From: Chitinophagaceae bacterium
GTDB lineage: Bacteria > Bacteroidota > Bacteroidia > Chitinophagales > Chitinophagaceae
Direction: 5' to 3'
DNA: 8,486 nt
Assembly: GCA_947483345.1 (NCBI GenBank)
Contig: CANKNL010000123.1
Coordinates: 1-8,486, forward strand
Part shown: piece by piece, positions 1-6,551 of the stretch
Layout of the letters: every line of letters starts with the position of its first letter
How positions within the stretch are numbered: the first letter of the stretch is position 1
Translations under genes and position numbers: made by a program
Notes under the pieces: model-generated
The model's database searches: none
What the model saw: the letters and a program-made list of their open reading frames with translations, nothing else
What the model was told of the DNA's origin: nothing

Positions 1-666
1 GAATTGTTTAGGGCCATAAGTAATATGTTGTGGTTATGGGTTTTTGGCGGCTTGCTACAAAACTTAACAGGGAATAAAAAATTAATACCGGTATACTTAT
101 ATGGCGGTATTGCAGGGGCCTTGTTTTTTGTGGTGGCCACCTATTTAATTCCTTCCAACAAAGCTGTAATTGATTCTGCCAATTTATTGGGAGCCAATGC
201 TGCAGTAATGGCTGTTGCTGTTGTTGCCACGTGGATTGCACCTAACGATCGTTTTTTCCGTCATATACGTGGCGGTATTCCTATTTGGATATTGACTGTT
301 ATATATATGTGTATCGATCTTGCCGGCGTTGCCACAGCCCCTGCGGCTCAGGCCATTGCTCATGTTGGCGGTGCAATTGCCGGATTGTTATTTGTTGTGC
401 TATTACAAAAAAGAATAGATGGCAGTAGCTGGATGAACAATGGGTATAGCTGGTTTATAAACCTGTTTAATCCAAATAAAAACAAAGGTCGTAACGCCAT
501 AAAAGAAAAAGTATTTTATAATACGGGCAACAGAAGCCCGTACAATAAAAAATCTAATGTTACAGAGCAAAGAATCAATCAAATTCTGGAAAAGATCAGC
601 CAAAAAGGGTATAACGATCTTTCCAAAGAAGAAAAAGATATTCTAAAAAGAGCCGGCGAAGACTAG
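1..666 (+). CDS. Rhomboid-family intramembrane protein, 5'-truncated by the window, probably catalytically inactive
   Basis: The frame is open from base 1, so the true start lies upstream; codon 2 is TTG but need not be a start. About 221 codons are visible. Residues 8-16 (NMLWLWVFG) match the rhomboid TM2 signature, followed by further hydrophobic helices at about 27-47, 61-79, 92-112 and 115-135. Rhomboids cut transmembrane proteins inside the bilayer with a Ser-His dyad. Here the GxSx motif reads GANA (N66, bases 196-198), while the partner histidine is kept in AHVGG (H121). The position matching GlpG H150 is R4, although the N154 equivalent (N8) remains. I infer a pseudoprotease that may bind membrane proteins without cutting them. 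The polar tail after residue 150 ends in a short helical segment (about 187-221) of the kind fused to Bacteroidota rhomboids (DUF6576-like, from memory). The next gene starts 49 bp downstream, probably in the same operon. Family assignment is firm; inactivity is inference. Confidence 0.88.
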   Translation, partial: ELFRAISNMLWLWVFGGLLQNLTGNKKLIPVYLYGGIAGALFFVVATYLIPSNKAVIDSANLLGANAAVMAVAVVATWIAPNDRFFRHIRGGIPIWILTVIYMCIDLAGVATAPAAQAIAHVGGAIAGLLFVVLLQKRIDGSSWMNNGYSWFINLFNPNKNKGRNAIKEKVFYNTGNRSPYNKKSNVTEQRINQILEKISQKGYNDLSKEEKDILKRAGED

Positions 667-715
667 TCTAATTGGGGTCCTCTGCTTTTATTGTAGTTCA
701 CATTATCTTTATGGT

Positions 716-1846
716 ATGTCAAAAAAATTTTTCCGCAGACTGACAAAACGCTTTTTTATTGTTGCCAATATTATTGTTGCCATACTTTTTTTATTGGGCT
801 GCTACGGTTATTTATTTGATCCCGTTTATTTTTGGCCCATTGGGTTACTTACGCTCACCGCTTTTTATTTTCTGCTCATCCTTGTTTTATTTATTTTCTT
901 CTGGCTGTTTATAAAACCAAGCCGGACATTAATTTCGGCACTTGCGTTGTTGCTGGCCTATAAGCCCATCGGTCATATTATACCTTACAGGTTATCCAAT
1001 ACATTTACCGCAGAAAAACAACAAAATGCACTACGGGTAATGACGTGGAATGTGGAACAGTTTAATGTGATGGCAGATAAAAAAAACCCAAAGGTAAAAA
1101 AGCAAATGTTCGAAATGATCAACGAATATCAACCCGATATTGCCAGCTTTCAGGAAATGGTTGCCGAAGACAGTACCATAACAGACCACGGACACATGGA
1201 TGAGTTTTTACAAAAACTTAAATTCAATAATTATTTTTATTCTTATAACAGCAAGGAAGATTTTTGGGGATACGCCCATTTCGGTATTCTCATTTTTTCA
1301 AAATACCCGATCATCAACAAGAAAACAGTTAGTTTTTATCCCCACGATTATAATTCTATTTTTCAGTATATCGATATTGTAAAAGCCGAAGACACGTTCA
1401 GGGTTTTTAATATTCACCTGCAGTCTCTGCGTTTTAGCCGGTCTAATTTAAAATATCTTGATAAACCAACAGTTGAGGATGAACACGCTATTACAGAATC
1501 TAAAAGTATACTCGGCAAGTTTAAAAGGGGTTTTATAAGACGACAAATACAGGCCGACAGAATACAGGCTGAAATTAAAAAAAGTCCATACCCTGTGATT
1601 GTTACAGGCGATTTTAATGATGTACCCAACAGCTACGCCTATCAAATAATAGGCAAGGGATTAAAAAATGCTTTTGTGGAAAAGGGTGGCGGACTGGGCC
1701 GTACCTTTAGCGGGCTATCGCCGGTTTTACGGATTGACAATATTTTTGTTGATCACAAAATGGAGGTGCTTCAGTTTCAGCTCATCAAAAAAAAACTAAG
1801 CGATCATTTCCCCATTATTGCTGATGTGCAAATGCGTAAAAAGTAA
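716..1846 (+). CDS. Membrane-anchored endonuclease/exonuclease/phosphatase (EEP) family protein
   Basis: This 376-residue protein has three hydrophobic segments at about 14-34, 39-64 and 70-88, then a soluble EEP domain from about 105 to the end. The EEP fold includes DNase I, exonuclease III and inositol or sphingolipid phosphodiesterases, all metal-dependent phosphodiester hydrolases. The active-site set is complete: N112 (TWNVEQ), E147 (FQEM), H234 (NIHL), D299 and N301 (GDFND), D341 (RIDNIF), and D363-H364 (SDHFP). The three-helix N-terminus would place the catalytic domain on one face of the inner membrane; which face cannot be told from the sequence alone. ATG at 716 is chosen because the basic N-terminus MSKKFFRR leads straight into TM1; an ATG at 711 is out of frame. 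It follows the rhomboid gene by 49 bp with no terminator between, suggesting co-transcription. The substrate (nucleic acid or lipid) cannot be assigned. Confidence 0.88.
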   Translation: MSKKFFRRLTKRFFIVANIIVAILFLLGCYGYLFDPVYFWPIGLLTLTAFYFLLILVLFIFFWLFIKPSRTLISALALLLAYKPIGHIIPYRLSNTFTAEKQQNALRVMTWNVEQFNVMADKKNPKVKKQMFEMINEYQPDIASFQEMVAEDSTITDHGHMDEFLQKLKFNNYFYSYNSKEDFWGYAHFGILIFSKYPIINKKTVSFYPHDYNSIFQYIDIVKAEDTFRVFNIHLQSLRFSRSNLKYLDKPTVEDEHAITESKSILGKFKRGFIRRQIQADRIQAEIKKSPYPVIVTGDFNDVPNSYAYQIIGKGLKNAFVEKGGGLGRTFSGLSPVLRIDNIFVDHKMEVLQFQLIKKKLSDHFPIIADVQMRKK

Positions 1847-1892
1847 TATCTTAGCATACATATGACAGCATACTACTCATACCAATATTTCT

Positions 1893-1923
1893 GTTGCCCA
1901 TGCGGCATAGCTTAATATCTTTG
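1893..1923 (+). promoter_or_regulatory. Bacteroidota-type sigma-A promoter for cysS
   Basis: GTTG at 1893-1896 is followed by a 19-nt spacer and TATCTTTG at 1916-1923. This fits the phylum's consensus (TTG or TTTG at -33, about 19 nt, TAnnTTTG at -7). Transcription would begin near 1928-1931, giving cysS a leader of about 90 nt. No riboswitch or T-box-like structure was recognised in that leader. Confidence 0.72.
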
Positions 1924-2020
1924 TAAAAAATTACATGTACGTTTCTTTCTTAATTAACTTTTTGCCGATGTTTAATAACAAGGCATTGAATTTGAAAAAT
2001 AAAAAACAGCAAACCGATTT

Positions 2021-3508
2021 ATGTCATTAAAAATATATAATACCCTGTCGAGAGAAAAAGAACTTTTCACACCCCTTACACCCGATCATGTAGGTATGTA
2101 TGTATGCGGACCAACGGTTTATAGCGATGTGCACCTGGGGAACTGCCGCACATTTATTTCTTTTGATATCATTTACCGTTACCTGGTTTACCTGGGTTAT
2201 AAGGTGCGTTATGTACGTAATATAACTGATGCCGGGCATTTAGAAGGAGACCGTGATGAAGGGGATGACAAATTCAGCAAACTGGCAAGACTGCAAAAAG
2301 TAGAGCCAATGGAAATCGTTCAGAAATACACACTGGGCTTTAGGCATGTTATGCAATTACTGAATAATTTGCCGCCATCTATTGAACCAACGGCTACAGG
2401 GCATATTGCCGAGCAAATAGAAATTGCCAAACAGATCTTAAACAATGGCTATGCTTATGAAGTAAATGGCACCATTTATTTTGATGTTGAAAAATATAAC
2501 AAGGAACAATCTTACGGCATACTTACCAATCGTAAAATGAATGACTTGTTGGAGGGAACCAGAGAACTTGGCGGACAGGATGAAAAACGTGGCAGACTTG
2601 ACTTTGCATTATGGATAAAAGCCAAGCCGGAACATTTGATGCAATGGCCAAGTCCTTGGGGTATGGGATTTCCGGGCTGGCACATTGAGTGCTCGGCCAT
2701 GAGTGAAAAATACCTGGGCAAAAAATTTGACATACATGGCGGCGGGATGGATCTGGCAGCCACACATCATACCAATGAAATTGCACAAAGTCAGGCCTGC
2801 TATCATACCAGTCCGGCTAATTTTTGGATGCATACCAATATGCTTACGGTTAATGGAACAAGAATGAGCAAATCTTTAGGCAATGGATTTTTACCCGAAG
2901 AATTATTTACCGGTAATCATCCGTTATTAGACAAAGCCTATGCACCAATGACCGTGAGGTTTTTTATGTTACAAACACATTATCGCAGTACACTCGATTT
3001 TAGCAATGAAGCTTTGCAGGCATCAGAGAAAGGGTTGAAAAGATTATGGGACGCTTATGAAGTGTTGAAACAGTTGGCAGTTGGCAGTGAGCAGTTGGCA
3101 ATTGATGCAGAACTGGATGCTAAAGTAAATAAACTTGTAAATGAGTTTGATGAATTTATGAATGACGACTTTAACACCGCAAAAGTGTTGGGCAGTATGT
3201 TTGAACTGGTACCGGTTATTAATTCGATAAAAGACGGGTTGATCAAGGCCGATGCCATGTCAGCTTCAACATTAGCGTTGCTGCAACAAAAATTTAAGGC
3301 GTATTTGGAAGACATTTTCGGTTTACAAAACAGCGCTGCTAATAACGACACACTCAATGGCGTAATGGATCTGCTGATTGAGATCAGAAAAGAATCAAAA
3401 ACCAAAAGAGATTTTGCAACCAGCGATAAAATAAGAAACCAGCTGGCGACTATCGGTATTAACTTAAAGGATGAGAAAGGCGGAGAGATGAGTTGGGGTA
3501 TTAACTAA
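2021..3508 (+). CDS. cysS: Cysteine--tRNA ligase
   Basis: This class I aminoacyl-tRNA synthetase charges tRNA-Cys with cysteine in the cytoplasm. All hallmarks are visible in 495 residues: the HIGH-type motif HLGN at 38-41, RMSKS (KMSKS loop) at 281-285, and the zinc ligands that select cysteine, C29 (YVCGPTVY), C224 (HIECSAMS), H249 and E253 (HHTNE). The DALR-type helical region follows (about 330-430, with DDFNTAKVLGSMFE at 382-395), then a C-terminal domain with RDFATSDKIRNQL at 463-475. Length is somewhat above the 461 residues of the E. coli enzyme. ATG at 2021 fits the family N-terminus (short lead into LYNTL-like residues) and has only an A-rich upstream sequence, as is normal here. 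A dedicated promoter lies at 1893-1923. Residues 351-362 are encoded by a heptamer repeat and look like an insertion in the linker after the catalytic domain. Confidence 0.98.
   Translation: MSLKIYNTLSREKELFTPLTPDHVGMYVCGPTVYSDVHLGNCRTFISFDIIYRYLVYLGYKVRYVRNITDAGHLEGDRDEGDDKFSKLARLQKVEPMEIVQKYTLGFRHVMQLLNNLPPSIEPTATGHIAEQIEIAKQILNNGYAYEVNGTIYFDVEKYNKEQSYGILTNRKMNDLLEGTRELGGQDEKRGRLDFALWIKAKPEHLMQWPSPWGMGFPGWHIECSAMSEKYLGKKFDIHGGGMDLAATHHTNEIAQSQACYHTSPANFWMHTNMLTVNGTRMSKSLGNGFLPEELFTGNHPLLDKAYAPMTVRFFMLQTHYRSTLDFSNEALQASEKGLKRLWDAYEVLKQLAVGSEQLAIDAELDAKVNKLVNEFDEFMNDDFNTAKVLGSMFELVPVINSIKDGLIKADAMSASTLALLQQKFKAYLEDIFGLQNSAANNDTLNGVMDLLIEIRKESKTKRDFATSDKIRNQLATIGINLKDEKGGEMSWGIN
3071..3105 (+). 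repeat. Tandem heptamer repeat (CAGTTGG-type) inside cysS
   Basis: Five consecutive 7-bp units are visible: CAGTTGG, CAGTTGG, CAGTGAG, CAGTTGG and a decayed CAATTGA. Because 21 bp make seven codons, the array stays open and encodes QLAVGSEQLAID (residues 351-362). Strings of this QLAVGSxQLA kind turn up in other Bacteroidota proteins and intergenic regions (from memory). It sits where E. coli CysRS has a variable loop, so it is probably tolerated. Confidence 0.7.
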
Positions 3509-3525
3509 CAGGGTAATTTTAATAT

Positions 3526-3573
3526 TTATGAAAAGCTGTTTAATTATGAAAAGCTTTTTTTATTTAAAGCTTT
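3526..3573 (+). repeat. Short direct repeat with a weak AT-rich hairpin after cysS
   Basis: TTATGAAAAGCT occurs at 3526-3537 and again at 3544-3555. The second copy runs into AAAGCTTT (3550-3557), which can pair with a second AAAGCTTT (3566-3573) across an 8-nt T-rich loop. This might slow or end cysS transcription, but the stem has only two G-C pairs and no T-run follows it, so terminator function is doubtful. The rest of the 157-bp gap up to 3665 is very AT-rich and holds no clear promoter. Confidence 0.35.
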
Positions 3574-3665
3574 AACGATTATACTGTTTTAGAATTTTTT
3601 AACAAAAGTGATGAACAAAAATTATTTCTTTTCTGTTTAATTAAAACACTAAAAAATTAAACAAA

Positions 3666-4625
3666 ATGAAATCAACGATCAAAAGTTTCTTACTTGTAGC
3701 CATATCTGGCGCAATTATAAGTTTAACATCTTGCAATAAAGATGATGATCCAATTGTAACCAATACTATCACTGATGTAGTGGTGAATTCTGCTAGCTTC
3801 AGTGTATTGGAAGAAGCAGTAGTAAAAGCCAATCTGACTTCAACATTAAGTGGCGCTGGTCCTTTTACTGTATTTGCGCCGGATAATACCGCTTTTGCCA
3901 ATGCAGGAATCACTTCGACTAAGGTAGCAACATTAACCTCAACCCAGTTAAGCGATTTATTATTATATCATACCATTGGTTCAAAAATCCTGGCAGCTTC
4001 TGTACCTGCAGGTCCTAATGCCAAGGTAATAACAGCTGGCGGCGATTCAGTTTTTGTTACCCGTAACGCTTCAGGAGTTTATGTAAATGGTATTAAAGTT
4101 TCCGTTGCAGATATCAATGCAGACAACGGGGTTATTCACCAGTTATCAAAAGCGTTAAACAAGCCATCGGGCAATATAGTAGCTACGGCACAGGCTTCTG
4201 GATCTGGTTTAGACTCGCTGGTAAAAGCCATCGTAAGAGCCAATAATGCACCCGGTGGGGATCCTACTTTAATTGCAACATTGAGTTCTGCAACACTTAC
4301 AGTGTTTGCGCCAACCAATGCGGCATTTACACAGCTTTTAAGCGCACTAACGCTGACTGATATCAATAACATTCCTGTGCCAACTTTGCTGGCCGTATTA
4401 AGGTACCATGTTGTAGGTGGCAGGGCTTTTTCATCTGACCTGGCTAATGGAAGTCTGCTTATGCTTGCAGGAGGAAACACTACCATCAATTTAACAAATG
4501 GATCAGGCGGTGGTCCAACTATTAAAGGAAATGGCAATGGTGCCAACCTTTCAAATATCGTGGGCACCAACCTGATGTGCCGTAATGGTGTTGTACACGT
4601 TATTGACAGGGTTCTGTTACCATAA
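3666..4625 (+). CDS. Fasciclin (FAS1) two-domain lipoprotein, predicted surface-exposed
   Basis: The 319-residue protein starts with a lipoprotein signal peptide: basic MKSTIK, a hydrophobic core, and the lipobox LTSC with acylated C23. The next residues, NKDDD, fit the Bacteroidota lipoprotein export signal CxK(D/E)(D/E), which sends lipoproteins to the outer face of the outer membrane. Two FAS1 domains follow, at about 33-166 and 171-319. Each has the H1 motif (FTVFAPDNTAF at 68-78; LTVFAPTNAAF at 211-221), the central YH motif (101-102; 247-248) and a closing H2-like strand (NGVIHQLSKAL at 154-164; NGVVHVIDRVLLP at 307-319). FAS1 domains act in adhesion and matrix contacts; the ligand here is unknown. 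The domains are divergent, so this is not a recent internal duplication. The leader is A-rich with no Shine-Dalgarno. A strong terminator 26 bp after the stop suggests a single-gene transcript. Confidence 0.95.
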   Translation: MKSTIKSFLLVAISGAIISLTSCNKDDDPIVTNTITDVVVNSASFSVLEEAVVKANLTSTLSGAGPFTVFAPDNTAFANAGITSTKVATLTSTQLSDLLLYHTIGSKILAASVPAGPNAKVITAGGDSVFVTRNASGVYVNGIKVSVADINADNGVIHQLSKALNKPSGNIVATAQASGSGLDSLVKAIVRANNAPGGDPTLIATLSSATLTVFAPTNAAFTQLLSALTLTDINNIPVPTLLAVLRYHVVGGRAFSSDLANGSLLMLAGGNTTINLTNGSGGGPTIKGNGNGANLSNIVGTNLMCRNGVVHVIDRVLLP

Positions 4626-4651
4626 TTTTTTATAAAAATATTTTAATTATT

Positions 4652-4686
4652 AACGGTGAAATGTTTAAATACATTTCACCGTTTTT
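4652..4686 (+). terminator. Intrinsic terminator of the fasciclin gene
   Basis: AACGGTGAAATG (4652-4663) pairs perfectly with CATTTCACCGTT (4672-4683), and one more T-A pair (4664/4671) closes a 6-nt loop. The 3' arm runs into a tract of five T (4682-4686). It separates the fasciclin gene from the glycosylase gene, which begins 42 bp further on. Confidence 0.9.
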
Positions 4687-4728
4687 CATGTGAGAAAACT
4701 TACAGACCTTGAGGTCAAATAATCTGCA

Positions 4729-5343
4729 ATGTATCACATAGCTCATTTATCCAAAGATAAAAAATTAAAAAAAATACTTGATCTGCAGGAACCATTTGTG
4801 CTGGTAAAAAGAAAAAATATTTACCTGCATTTATGTTTCTCCATTATGAGTCAGCAACTGAGCACCAAAGTGGCTGATGTTTTTCACCGACGGTTTTTAA
4901 ATTTATATAATACCAAAAATCCAACAGCAGCTGAAATTACCGCAACGCCATTTGAAACGTTAAGGGGCATTGGTTTAAGTAACGCCAAGGCCAATTATGT
5001 ATTAAATGTTTGCCGTTTTTTCACCGAAGAAAAAATAACTGATACGGTGCTGTACAAAATGAGCAATGAAGATGCCATAAAATATCTTACCCAGATAAAA
5101 GGCGTTGGCCAATGGACTGTGGAAATGATATTGATGTTTACACTTGGCAGGGAAGACGTTTTTGCTGTGGATGACCTGGGTATACAACAGGCCATGTGTA
5201 AATTGTATCATATTGAGGCTACCAATAAAAAAATAATGAAAGAGAAAATGCTTACCGTTTCAAAAAAATGGAGTCCTTACAGAACCTACGCCTGCAGGTA
5301 TTTGTGGGGGTGGAAGGATAATGTTGCAGATCCTAAAAAGTAA
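4729..5343 (+). CDS. DNA-3-methyladenine glycosylase II (AlkA-like, HhH-GPD superfamily)
   Basis: This enzyme removes alkylated bases from DNA as the first step of base-excision repair. The 204-residue protein has the helix-hairpin-helix at 123-133 (IKGVGQWTVEM) and the catalytic aspartate D149 in AVDDLGIQQAM, matching D238 of E. coli AlkA (LPDDYLI). WSPYRTYACRYLW at 181-193 is the family's C-terminal signature. SIMSQQLSTKVAD (38-50) is the conserved helix near the N-terminus of the glycosylase domain. It is shorter than E. coli AlkA (282 residues) because the extra N-terminal domain is absent, as in the compact Mag1-like branch. ATG at 4729 gives the expected length. There is no iron-sulfur cysteine cluster, which argues against EndoIII or MutY. 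The last 11 bp overlap tail-to-tail with msrC. An imperfect palindrome (4705-4716) lies just upstream, but no regulator is evident. Confidence 0.93.
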   Translation: MYHIAHLSKDKKLKKILDLQEPFVLVKRKNIYLHLCFSIMSQQLSTKVADVFHRRFLNLYNTKNPTAAEITATPFETLRGIGLSNAKANYVLNVCRFFTEEKITDTVLYKMSNEDAIKYLTQIKGVGQWTVEMILMFTLGREDVFAVDDLGIQQAMCKLYHIEATNKKIMKEKMLTVSKKWSPYRTYACRYLWGWKDNVADPKK

Positions 5344-5833
5344 TAGCAGAAACTATTTCTTCCAGATACTTTTTATCCGTTTCATCAAACTGATCAAGCT
5401 CCGCAGCATCCACATCCAACACACCAATCACTTCTCCGTTTTTAATGAGCGGTATAACAATTTCTGATTTTGATAAACTGCTGCAGGCAATATGGCCCGG
5501 AAATTTTTCTACATCAGCAACAATTACGGTAGTTGCATGTTGCCAGGCTGCGCCACAAACACCCCTTCCTTTTTTAATTCTGGTGCAGGCAACCGGTCCC
5601 TGAAAAGGCCCTAATACCAATTCAAACTTGTCCTCCGAAACTTTAGCGGAGCTGGGTTTTACTAAATAAAAACCAATCCATAGCCAGCCAAACTGTTCTT
5701 TAAGTGCTGCACTTACATTGGCCAGGTTGGCAATACAATCAGGTTCGCCATCAAGTAAACCTTTTATTTGCGGGATGAGGGATTGGTAAATTTCTGCTTT
5801 ACTACCTCCAATAATTTTTAAGCCTTCTGCCAT
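5333..5833 (-). CDS. msrC: Free methionine-(R)-sulfoxide reductase (GAF domain, fRMsr)
   Basis: This cytoplasmic GAF-fold enzyme reduces free L-methionine-R-sulfoxide back to methionine using thioredoxin. The three cysteines that define the family are present, C83 (ACTRI), C93 (RGVCG) and C117 (HIACSS), matching C84, C94 and C118 of E. coli MsrC, so it is not just a generic GAF sensor. Other family signatures are GEPDCIANLAN (29-39), LVLGPFQGPVAC (72-83), SEIVIPL and GVLDVDA (137-143). I place the start at 5833 (MAEGLKII, 166 residues), because an in-frame ATG at 5848 lies directly before a -7 promoter element and would leave no room for transcription upstream; family members also begin near this point. 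Residues 61-69 (SSAKVSEDK) look like an insertion, since relatives go almost directly from FYLVK to ELVLGPF. The gene is convergent with the glycosylase gene. Confidence 0.94.
   Translation of the reverse strand: MAEGLKIIGGSKAEIYQSLIPQIKGLLDGEPDCIANLANVSAALKEQFGWLWIGFYLVKPSSAKVSEDKFELVLGPFQGPVACTRIKKGRGVCGAAWQHATTVIVADVEKFPGHIACSSLSKSEIVIPLIKNGEVIGVLDVDAAELDQFDETDKKYLEEIVSAITF
5633..5651 (-). repeat. Imperfect palindrome in the msrC insertion
   Basis: On the minus strand CTCCG and CGGAG flank a 9-nt centre, forming a 19-bp inverted repeat within the DNA for residues 61-69. The segment coincides with a peptide stretch that relatives of the protein lack, which suggests a small palindromic element inserted in frame. 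Confidence 0.5.
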
Positions 5834-5837
5834 GAGG

Positions 5838-5845
5838 CAAAGGTA
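5838..5845 (-). promoter_or_regulatory. -7 promoter element just upstream of msrC
   Basis: The minus strand reads TACCTTTG, then CCTC, then the chosen ATG (5833). This is a full match to TAnnTTTG. No convincing TTG lies 19-21 nt further upstream, so the -33 element is weak. Initiation a few bases downstream would give a leaderless or nearly leaderless mRNA. Confidence 0.55.
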
Positions 5846-5923
5846 CATGCTCTTTGTCGGGCCGGAGAATGAAATATCTAAAATATAAAATATTGCTATC
5901 GTTCAGAATGACTGGTAAAAAGA

Positions 5924-6442
5924 TTAAACATTTTTCAAAATCATGTCACTATATGAAGCAGCACAATAATCTTTGGCCTCAATATTAAACAAAGCGGCAT
6001 ATGCATCACATTGTGCCTGTAATTTTTCCTTTCCGATTTTTCCATCTTTATCAATCGCTTCTACTTCTACAAAAGTTCCCAGCCCTTCAACGGTATCAAA
6101 ATGAAATTTCACATTGTTAATAAAGTAAATCCTTCTATGTTTTTCAACTACCGTTTTTATGCCCAGGGTTTTAATTAGAATGTCTTTAAGTGTTTTATCG
6201 GGATGGTGTTGATATAATAAAACATGGCTGGATTTGGCACCTGCAAAATCTTCCCGTTCATAATGTATCAAGGCATTTTCAATATGGCCTTCACGTAATT
6301 TTAAACGGCCGCTTATAACATTAAAGTAGGTATCAATCTGGTGATCTTCACCAATGAATTCGGGATTATGCTGTTGCAGCAACGTTTCCAATTCCGCAAG
6401 TTTATTTGTAGCGGCTTTAAATTCTATATTGAGTATTGACAT
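5924..6442 (-). CDS. CYTH-domain protein (class IV adenylate cyclase / triphosphatase superfamily)
   Basis: CYTH proteins form an eight-stranded tunnel that binds triphosphates; members include CyaB-type adenylate cyclases, thiamine triphosphatase and inorganic triphosphatases. In 172 residues the charged strand motifs can be followed: NIEFK (5-9, an ExExK variant with Asn for the first Glu), RLKLR (46-50), YER (61-63), KHRRIYF (101-107), KFHFD (112-116) and FVEVEA (124-129), ending with SYSDMIL (163-169). GEDHQIDTYFNV (31-42) is typical of the CyaB-like branch. The start at 6442 is preferred over ATG 6463, since homologues begin with a short lead into the NIEFK strand and a -7 element lies between the two ATGs. 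Whether it makes cAMP or only hydrolyses a triphosphate cannot be decided from sequence. It is 90 bp upstream of msrC on the same strand and divergent from the EXPERA gene. Confidence 0.87.
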   Translation of the reverse strand: MSILNIEFKAATNKLAELETLLQQHNPEFIGEDHQIDTYFNVISGRLKLREGHIENALIHYEREDFAGAKSSHVLLYQHHPDKTLKDILIKTLGIKTVVEKHRRIYFINNVKFHFDTVEGLGTFVEVEAIDKDGKIGKEKLQAQCDAYAALFNIEAKDYCAASYSDMILKNV

Positions 6443-6446
6443 GCCA

Positions 6447-6454
6447 CGAAGGTA
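6447..6454 (-). promoter_or_regulatory. Possible -7 promoter element just upstream of the CYTH gene
   Basis: The minus strand reads TACCTTCG, then TGGC, then ATG (6442). It is one base off TAnnTTTG and has the same 4-nt distance to the start as the element before msrC. The -33 region has GTTT rather than TTG. It is a weaker call than the msrC element. Confidence 0.4.
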
Positions 6455-6551
6455 TAAAACCATTGGTTGAAACAGGATGAAAAATAATCTACCCGAAAAT
6501 TATTTTTATCCAGAAATTAATTCTTTATTCGTGTGATAATAAAATACCATA

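Noticed and set aside
705..712. TATCTTTA near the start of the EEP gene as a promoter
   Set aside because: The last base is off consensus, no -33 TTG lies 19-21 nt upstream, and the 49-bp gap to the rhomboid gene fits an operon.
1703..1715. CTTTAGCGG in the EEP gene as another copy of the msrC palindromic element
   Set aside because: It encodes the family-typical TFSGL stretch and lacks the opposite arm.
1847..1854. TATCTTAG as a second -7 element before cysS
   Set aside because: One base off consensus and no TTG at the right distance upstream; the site at 1893-1923 is much better.
1862..1915. A 17-codon ORF with a CCPCG-like stretch in the gap before cysS
   Set aside because: It has no ribosome binding context, no promoter of its own, overlaps the cysS -33 element and is too short to support.
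3055..3405. Long antisense ORF opposite the 3' part of cysS
   Set aside because: It lies fully within the well-supported cysS gene, has low-complexity Ser/Asn-rich content and resembles no family; it is a shadow frame.
4136..4570. Antisense ORF of 144 codons opposite the second FAS1 domain
   Set aside because: Shadow of a strongly supported coding frame, with no recognisable motif.
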